Origin: a bacterium
Lineage (GTDB): Bacteria; Armatimonadota; Chthonomonadetes; Chthonomonadales; Chthonomonadaceae
Assembly (NCBI GenBank): GCA_021805405.1
Contig: JAJZFK010000030.1
Coordinates: forward strand, 1 to 5,236
Direction of reading: 5' to 3'
DNA: 5,236 nt
The notes beneath the pieces were generated by a model that was not told where the DNA came from, made no database searches, and saw only the letters and a program-made list of their open reading frames with translations. The number at the start of each line of letters is the position of its first letter. Positions within the stretch are counted from its first letter, which is position 1. Shown here piece by piece: positions 1-4,107 of the stretch. The position numbers and the translations under genes were made by a program.

Positions 1-318
1 TAGAGTGTCACTCGTCGCGGTTATGAGTGAGCAACGAAAAGCAATGTCCTCGGGGGATAGCTGAATACCCATTGCAGCAGCTTCTACCGGACCACGGCCC
101 GTGTAGAATTCGGATGGATTGTAGCCGAGCAGTGCCATATTAGCAGCATCGCTACCAGGATACATCTCCAGTGGCGTTACCTGCACGGAGCCGACGCTGC
201 CATGAGATGCCAGAGCATTCAGGTTAGGCGTATTTGCGGCCTGCAACGGAGTGAGACCATTGAGCTCGGGTAGCGGTAGATCTGCGGCACCATCTGGTAC
301 AAGGAGTATGTGTAACAT
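1..318 (-). CDS. apgM: Archaeal-type cofactor-independent phosphoglycerate mutase family protein (partial, 3' end missing)
   Basis: This is the N-terminal 106 residues of an alkaline-phosphatase-superfamily enzyme of the archaeal apgM type (family length about 400); the rest lies beyond the left edge. Family hallmarks are visible. VPDGAAD (residues 7-13) carries the metal-ligand Asp9. LTPLQAANTPNLNAL (22-36) follows. YPGSDAANMALLGYNP (53-68) contains Ser56, the expected phospho-acceptor nucleophile. YTGRGPVEAAAMGI (72-85) and IAFRCSL (92-98) complete the pattern. The start is secure because the protein begins right at the first beta strand (MLHILLVPDG). No Shine-Dalgarno sequence is present, and a terminator U-tract lies two bases upstream. 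The named reaction is interconversion of 3- and 2-phosphoglycerate in the cytoplasm. Members of this superfamily also act as homoserine kinases in some bacteria, and hom lies about 1.5 kb away, so that role is a real alternative. The family call is firm; the substrate is not. Confidence 0.9.
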   Translation of the reverse strand, partial: MLHILLVPDGAADLPLPELNGLTPLQAANTPNLNALASHGSVGSVQVTPLEMYPGSDAANMALLGYNPSEFYTGRGPVEAAAMGIQLSPEDIAFRCSLITATSDTL

Positions 319-320
319 GC

Positions 321-356
321 AAAAAATTATACCCCGACCAACGAAAGTCGGGGTAT
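321..356 (-). terminator. Intrinsic terminator of the PEP-CTERM-like gene
   Basis: A perfect 10-bp stem (329-338 paired with 347-356, core CCCCGAC/GTCGGGG) has an 8-base loop. On the minus strand it is followed by a run of six T (326-321). The stem starts 27 bases after the stop codon of the upstream minus-strand gene. No T-run exists on the plus-strand side, so it acts leftward only. The U-tract ends two bases before the apgM start codon, so terminated transcripts would exclude apgM. Confidence 0.88.
326..331 (-). promoter_or_regulatory. Candidate -10 box (TATAAT) for a leaderless apgM transcript
   Basis: Read on the minus strand, a perfect TATAAT (331 to 326) is followed by seven bases and then the ATG at 318-316. 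The usual start point downstream of a -10 box would therefore fall on or beside the A of the start codon. No convincing -35 is seen: the hexamer at 17-bp spacing is ACCCCG, inside the terminator stem. The match may be a by-product of the AT-rich terminator tail. Confidence 0.4.
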
Positions 357-383
357 TGGCATAATGTTGCAGACTGAAAAACG

Positions 384-1106
384 TTAAGCAGTCGTTCTGT
401 TTTGTAGGGCCGTGCGGCGACGCAATCCTCCCGCAAATGCTGCAGATGTGATCATAGCCAAGAGCCCAACGACAGACGATGCTTCTGGAACTGGCGGTGG
501 CACGGTATAACCATTGATAGAAACCGTAGAACTGGCAAATGCTGGGTCGGTGGATTTGCCCTGTAGCACGGCATACCATGCGCCAATATCGAGGTCTGCT
601 GAGCCGGGTTGTTGCCTAAAGAGAAAGCACTCTTCCCCTTTTGAGACATAGCCCGAAATCGACCACGGAACGTAAGGTTTACCTGTTGACGAGTTTATGT
701 TTGGATCGGTGATCGATGCTATATTAATTGTTCCGGTGTATGCAAAGCAGATCTGCACTGCTACCACAGGAGATGTTAAACCCGTTATGGGGTTATGCAC
801 ATTTCCGTTGATTTGTAGACCGTAGTTTTGGCCTACGGTGGTGCTATCTGGTTGAAACACTGTCCCAGTTAGTGCTGTTCCATTGTCCTCTTTGGTATAG
901 GTTGTAAGCGACGTAATTGTCAGGGTATCTGGGTCAACGGTTGTGGGCATCAGCCAGTTAAGAGTAGCCGTTCCACCGCTTCCGCCATAGAGCGTAAGTG
1001 CCGCCGCCGGCAATGGGGACAATGAAACACTTAGCACCCCTAGAATCACTACAGGAATGATGTTACGCACAGTTTCGGCTCCTAATCTGCATTTACTCGC
1101 ATTCAT
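384..1106 (-). CDS. Secreted protein with PEP-CTERM-like sorting tail
   Basis: The product is an exported protein of unknown function, about 240 residues from the ATG at 1106; an in-frame GTG at 1112 would add two residues. Neither start has a clear Shine-Dalgarno sequence. The N-terminus has basic residues and then a hydrophobic run ending in PLPAAA, a signal peptide of about 36 residues. The middle (37-200) is rich in Thr, Ser, Gly and Asn with alternating hydrophobics, suggesting beta structure, and has two cysteines (about 120 and 160) that could pair outside the cytoplasm. The C-terminus follows the exosortase-substrate plan: VPEASS (206-211), a hydrophobic helix to about 227, then RRR (229-231). 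The signature reads PEA instead of PEP, and nine residues follow the arginines. By family knowledge such tails are processed by an exosortase and the protein goes to the surface or extracellular matrix. No exosortase gene is in view. The gene is apparently monocistronic, ending at a strong terminator. Confidence 0.82.
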   Translation of the reverse strand: MNASKCRLGAETVRNIIPVVILGVLSVSLSPLPAAALTLYGGSGGTATLNWLMPTTVDPDTLTITSLTTYTKEDNGTALTGTVFQPDSTTVGQNYGLQINGNVHNPITGLTSPVVAVQICFAYTGTINIASITDPNINSSTGKPYVPWSISGYVSKGEECFLFRQQPGSADLDIGAWYAVLQGKSTDPAFASSTVSINGYTVPPPVPEASSVVGLLAMITSAAFAGGLRRRTALQNRTTA

Positions 1107-1164
1107 TGGCACGAGTTAACCAACAAAAGAATGGTCAAAGTATAGCCGCTCTTACTTCGTCGTA

Positions 1165-1170
1165 ATTATA
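1165..1170 (-). promoter_or_regulatory. Candidate -10 box for the PEP-CTERM-like gene
   Basis: A TATAAT hexamer reads leftward here, about 60 bases upstream of the ATG at 1106. A second, weaker choice is TATACT at 1144-1139. Neither has a good TTGACA-like box at normal spacing. The assignment rests on the hexamer and its location in a divergent intergenic region. Confidence 0.3.
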
Positions 1171-1285
1171 TGAGTGGTAAATAGACATTAATGCATAATC
1201 TATGCCAACGTGCTCTTTATTGGAATATTCGCGTAGCTTATGATCCTGTCGGGCAAACTGCGTCTCGAAATGCCTTTTAAGAAAT

Positions 1286-1303
1286 TTAGGGTATACTCCC
1301 TAA
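1286..1303 (+). promoter_or_regulatory. Palindrome enclosing a TATACT box upstream of accB: possible promoter-operator
   Basis: TTAGGG (1286-1291) and CCCTAA (1298-1303) are perfect 6-base inverted arms, and the six bases between them read TATACT, a good -10 hexamer. Transcription would start near 1304-1306, giving a leader of about 58 bases before accB. No strong -35 is seen at 16-18 bp. A repressor dimer on the arms would cover the -10 box, the expected layout for a transcription-factor site. A weak 6-bp stem, TTGCCC (1313-1318) with GGGCAA (1337-1342), could form in the leader. The other bases of the 1113-1362 gap show no RNA gene. Confidence 0.4.
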
Positions 1304-1362
1304 GCTGGCAGGTTGCCCCACGGCAGTAACGCAAACGGGCAAGCGCGCGAATTTAATACAGG

Positions 1363-1869
1363 ATGAACTGCGCCCACATGGCGATACTCGGATTTGAGCT
1401 GGATGAGATTCAGCAGCTAATTATCCTTATGGACCAACAGCACCTGAAAGAACTGGTGCTAGAGGAAAATGGTAAGTACATTCGGCTACGGGGCCCAAAT
1501 CCAAAGCCTGCTCACGTCTCGCCGGCCCAGCAGATTGCTGCGCTGCCTGCGCGGTTGCAGATTGCTTCCGCAGACGTGTCGCTGAAGGTTCCTGCAACTC
1601 GTGTAGATGATGCGAACCTGGTTTCGCTCGTTTCGCCCATGGTCGGGGTGTTCTACCGAAGCGAAAAGCCAGGTGCTCCATCAATGGTTAACGTTGGTGA
1701 TCATGTTTCCGTAGAACAGACAGTTGGAATTCTGGAAGCGATGAAAGTGTTCTCGGAATTCAAATCGGAGCACGAAGGCGTGATTGTAAAGATTCCGGTA
1801 GCAGATGGCCGCCTTGTTCATACCGGAGACGTACTCATGGTGTTAAGGAAAGACCAGGCCGGTTCATGA
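1363..1869 (+). CDS. accB: Biotin carboxyl carrier protein of acetyl-CoA carboxylase
   Basis: AccB carries biotin between the biotin carboxylase (AccC) and carboxyltransferase (AccAD) subunits that make malonyl-CoA, the committed step of fatty acid synthesis in the cytoplasm. At 168 residues the length is normal. The N-terminal segment FELDEIQQLI to YIRLRG (11-44) matches the short helix/strand start of AccB. A Pro/Ala-rich linker follows (about 45-85). The biotinyl domain is 86-162, with SPMVGVFYR (91-99), a thumb-like segment after it, and EAMK (125-128) in which Lys128 is the biotinylation site. The residues after the lysine are VFSE instead of the MMN or LMN of many homologues. The ATG at 1363 has only a poor Shine-Dalgarno sequence. 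ATG 1378, with AGGA at 1360-1363 some 14 bases away, would give 163 residues and keep the whole fold. The gene overlaps hom by four bases. accC, the common neighbour, is absent. Confidence 0.93.
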   Translation: MNCAHMAILGFELDEIQQLIILMDQQHLKELVLEENGKYIRLRGPNPKPAHVSPAQQIAALPARLQIASADVSLKVPATRVDDANLVSLVSPMVGVFYRSEKPGAPSMVNVGDHVSVEQTVGILEAMKVFSEFKSEHEGVIVKIPVADGRLVHTGDVLMVLRKDQAGS

Positions 1870-3170
1870 GCGACAAATTTAAAAAAGAGAAAGTGCGTAT
1901 AGGAATTCTCGGTTTGGGAGTCGTTGGTTCTGGCACAGTATCGCTGTTGAACGGCAACCGATCGGAGATTGAGCAAAAAATAGGTCTTCCGTTCGAGATA
2001 ACGCGAATTGCTGTGAGAGACGTAAATAAAAAGCGCGCAGTGGAAGTCCCACGGAGCCTTCTCACCGCCGATCCTATGGAAATAGTGGGTGATCCCTCTA
2101 TTGATGTTGTGTGCGAGCTTATTGGAGGTGTAGAGCCTGCACGCACATATGTTATGCACGCCCTACAATCGGGTAAGCAGATTGTAACCGCTAACAAAGA
2201 GATGATTGCCAAGGTGGGTAGCGGATTAATGGAGGAGGCGGCGCGAAGAAATCTGGACCTGCAGTTTGAGGGCAGTGTTGCCGGCGGAATACCCATTATT
2301 CAGCCCATGAAAAATGCGCTTTCCGGCAATGCAGTTCAGGAAGTAACTGGGATAATAAACGGTACCACCAACTACATTTTAACTCGCATGACTCGCGAAC
2401 GTGCAAGCCTGGATGCCGTCTTGAAGGAAGCACAGCAGCTTGGTTATGCCGAGGCAGATCCTACGAGCGATGTGGACGGTTTTGATGCTCAGTATAAAAT
2501 AGCCATCCTTGCCTCTATCGCATTTACCAGTCGTGTGAATGTGAACGACGTTTATGTAGAGGGCATACGCACAATTGGTGCTGCGGACATTTCCTACGCC
2601 GATGAGCTCGGTTATACCATAAAGCTTCTGGGTAAGGGCAAGAGGCTGCCAGATGGTCGTATTCAGGTGCGGGTACATCCCACGCTGATACCTAATTCGC
2701 ATCCTTTGGCAGCAACGAATGACGTATATAACGCCGTTCACATTGTAGGCGACTCGGTTGGTGATGTCATGTTTTATGGACGCGGTGCGGGCAGTGGGCC
2801 AACAGGTAGCGCAGTTGTAGGCGACATCATTGATGTTTGCCGTAACCTGCGCTTTGGCAGCACAGGAAGGGTATCCTGTACCTGTTTTCAACACCGTGAG
2901 GTGCAGCCCATTGATGAGGTGGTTACACGGCACTATATTCGCATGGTAGTGCAGGATAGACCCCGCGTACTTGCGGCTATTGCCGGCGCGTTTGGCGATC
3001 ACAATATCAACATAGAGGCGATGATCCAGAAAACAATTCATGGTCAACAGACCGATATAGTATGGCTAATGCATGAGGCGCCTGGTAAAGCGATTAGAGA
3101 TGCACTTGCAGTTATAAGGCAGCAACCTGTAGTTGTTGAGGTAAGTAACTGGATTAGGGTGGAGGAATAA
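1866..3170 (+). CDS. hom: Homoserine dehydrogenase with C-terminal ACT domain
   Basis: The enzyme reduces L-aspartate 4-semialdehyde to L-homoserine with NAD(P)H, at the branch point to threonine, methionine and isoleucine. At 434 residues it has the usual length of the monofunctional enzyme. The Rossmann domain (about 10-140) shows GLGVVGSG (16-23). TANK (108-111) gives the conserved Lys111. The catalytic domain (about 145-325) has GIINGTTNYIL (162-172), YAEADPTSDVDG (194-205) and FDAQYK (206-211), with Glu196, Asp202 and Lys211 in the expected active-site places. A linker with SCTCFQH (337-343) leads to an ACT domain (about 356-434), which in this family normally binds threonine for feedback control. 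In its first loop the sequence is DRPRVLA (364-370), with Arg where Gly is usual. The ATG overlaps the accB stop as ATGA, implying translational coupling. The next gene starts 7 bases after the stop. Confidence 0.97.
   Translation: MSDKFKKEKVRIGILGLGVVGSGTVSLLNGNRSEIEQKIGLPFEITRIAVRDVNKKRAVEVPRSLLTADPMEIVGDPSIDVVCELIGGVEPARTYVMHALQSGKQIVTANKEMIAKVGSGLMEEAARRNLDLQFEGSVAGGIPIIQPMKNALSGNAVQEVTGIINGTTNYILTRMTRERASLDAVLKEAQQLGYAEADPTSDVDGFDAQYKIAILASIAFTSRVNVNDVYVEGIRTIGAADISYADELGYTIKLLGKGKRLPDGRIQVRVHPTLIPNSHPLAATNDVYNAVHIVGDSVGDVMFYGRGAGSGPTGSAVVGDIIDVCRNLRFGSTGRVSCTCFQHREVQPIDEVVTRHYIRMVVQDRPRVLAAIAGAFGDHNINIEAMIQKTIHGQQTDIVWLMHEAPGKAIRDALAVIRQQPVVVEVSNWIRVEE
3161..3166 (+). promoter_or_regulatory. 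Ribosome binding site of the DUF1854 gene inside the hom 3' end
   Basis: GGAGGA lies within the last codons of hom, 11 bases before the ATG at 3178. It is the strongest Shine-Dalgarno match in the window and supports both that start and co-translation from the hom transcript. Confidence 0.75.
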
Positions 3171-3177
3171 CCACACT

Positions 3178-3705
3178 ATGGCAGATTTAACAGACCAGCC
3201 TGCACAAGAGCTGGAAGCATTTGAACTTCGTATTCTCAACCCCGCTGAAATTCGGGTTTTTAGGGCAGGAGGGGTAACCCGGCTCACGCTGGAGAACCAC
3301 CGTTCATGGACGCGCGCCCAAACCATGCGCGGGTTCCCGCTTTCGGACCCAGACCACTACATTGGGTTTCTCGACAGTGCCAACAAGGACATCGGCCTGG
3401 TGATAGATCCGTCGCAACTAGATCCTGAGTCCCGGTTGGTTGTGGATCAGGACCTGGAGAAGCGGTATTTTGTGCCGCTCATTCGCAAAGTGTACAGCGT
3501 GAAAGAGGAGTTTGGCACCATCGCCTGGGATGTTGATACGGATAAGGGGCGTCGAGAGCTTCTGGTGCGCAACATTCGCGATAACCTGCAAGAGCTTACA
3601 TCCTCGCGCGTTATTGTAACCGATGTGGATGGAAACCGTTTTGAGTTTCCGGACATCAGCCGCCTTGATTCCCGCACACAGGGAATAATCCTCCGAAACC
3701 TCTAA
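3178..3705 (+). CDS. DUF1854 domain-containing protein
   Basis: A 175-residue soluble protein with no signal peptide or membrane segment, resembling the DUF1854 family along most of its length. The conserved pattern is visible: GVTRLTL (32-38), RGFPLSDPDHYIGFLD (51-66), a short acidic helix ending LEKRYFVPLIRKV (93-105), the strand TIAWDVDTDKGRREL (114-128), and a final half with RDNLQEL (134-140) and VIVTDVDGNRFEFPDISRLD (145-164). The biochemical role is unknown. By family knowledge the domain occurs alone in some cyanophycin-metabolism gene clusters and also as an extension of ABC-transporter ATPases; neither a transporter nor a cyanophycin gene is seen here. It is the third gene of the accB-hom operon, 7 bases after hom and with its own strong ribosome binding site, and a hairpin follows. 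Being last in an aspartate-pathway operon makes a link to amino acid metabolism or storage plausible but unproven. Confidence 0.85.
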   Translation: MADLTDQPAQELEAFELRILNPAEIRVFRAGGVTRLTLENHRSWTRAQTMRGFPLSDPDHYIGFLDSANKDIGLVIDPSQLDPESRLVVDQDLEKRYFVPLIRKVYSVKEEFGTIAWDVDTDKGRRELLVRNIRDNLQELTSSRVIVTDVDGNRFEFPDISRLDSRTQGIILRNL

Positions 3706-3714
3706 GAGTGAACG

Positions 3715-3742
3715 AGTTGGCGGCGGGTTTTGGCCGCCAACT
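3715..3742 (+). terminator. Hairpin at the end of the accB-hom-DUF1854 operon
   Basis: A perfect 10-bp GC-rich stem, AGTTGGCGGC (3715-3724) with GCCGCCAACT (3733-3742), closes an 8-base loop nine bases after the DUF1854 stop codon. The bases that follow (TGGTGATACC) lack a T-run. It is therefore either a weak or Rho-assisted terminator or a 3' stabilising hairpin. Its position supports it as the operon end. Confidence 0.6.
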
Positions 3743-3767
3743 TGGTGATACCTTGATAGTGTGCGAA

Positions 3768-3798
3768 TTGGAACCTCACCAATGAAATTACCTATAAT
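3768..3798 (+). promoter_or_regulatory. Candidate promoter TTGGAA-N19-TATAAT
   Basis: TTGGAA (3768-3773) matches four of six -35 consensus bases, and TATAAT (3793-3798) is a perfect -10 hexamer. The 19-bp spacing is longer than ideal. Transcription from about 3805 would give a leader of roughly 300 bases before the next gene, or a short non-coding RNA. Confidence 0.35.
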
Positions 3799-4086
3799 GT
3801 ACCAGCCACTCCACACTCATTTTGCTGTGCCAGTTTCCACTAATCACTCGTAAACCATCGCAGGCTGGAATTGCATATTTATCGCATTGAGAGTTCTCCA
3901 ACAACACCGCTGCCCTGCCGAGGCGACGGTGCTTACTTCCCCTTATTGCATGTTTCGAAAAATAAAACCCAGAAAATATTACGGATTTATACTAATAGTG
4001 GCTAAAATATATGCAACAGCCTTATAATATAATTGTCTAACATCGATTATATTTGCGTGATATCGCACCAGCCGGGTAATAAACGC

Positions 4087-4096
4087 CGTACGTACG
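4087..4096 (+). promoter_or_regulatory. Ten-base palindrome abutting the ribosome binding site
   Basis: CGTACGTACG is a perfect 10-base palindrome whose last base is the first base of the GAGGA Shine-Dalgarno sequence (4096-4100). It ends 11 bases before the start codon. It could be a DNA operator or a site of RNA self-pairing, or it may be chance. Confidence 0.3.
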
Positions 4097-4102
4097 AGGA
4101 AA
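4096..4102 (+). promoter_or_regulatory. Ribosome binding site of the cytochrome/DUF1549 gene
   Basis: GAGGAAA precedes the ATG at 4108 by five bases. Together with the signal peptide that follows at once, it fixes the start of this gene. Confidence 0.75.
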
Positions 4103-4107
4103 TTAGC

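Larger units (their letters stand above)
3706..4107. other. Intergenic region of about 400 bases without a recognisable gene
   Basis: The first 40 bases hold the operon-end hairpin. A TTGGAA/TATAAT pair lies at 3768-3798. From about 3955 to 4060 the sequence is strongly AT-rich, with several TATA-like hexamers (TATACT at 3988, TATAAT at 4023), as expected for promoter DNA of the gene at 4108. Short inverted arms CACCG/CGGTG surround a GC-rich patch at about 3905-3932. I recognise no tRNA, riboswitch or coding sequence. Confidence 0.6.

Noticed and set aside
224..436. 70-codon minus-strand frame across the terminator and apgM start
   Set aside because: It bridges two well supported genes out of frame and passes through the terminator hairpin.
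1113..1362. Search for a tRNA, CRISPR repeats or insertion-sequence ends in the divergent intergenic region
   Set aside because: No cloverleaf, no spaced direct repeats and no terminal inverted repeats were seen.
1818..2296. Minus-strand open frames of 113 and 153 codons over the start of hom
   Set aside because: Both overlap the Rossmann domain of hom, read as low-complexity shadow sequence and match no family.
2379..3047. 222-codon minus-strand open frame opposite hom
   Set aside because: It lies wholly antisense to a clearly conserved homoserine dehydrogenase, has no recognisable domain and no ribosome binding site; it is a shadow frame.
3900..3935. GC-rich patch with CACCG/CGGTG arms considered as a riboswitch or small RNA
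   Set aside because: The five-base arms are too short and no known aptamer core is recognisable; kept only as part of the intergenic description.
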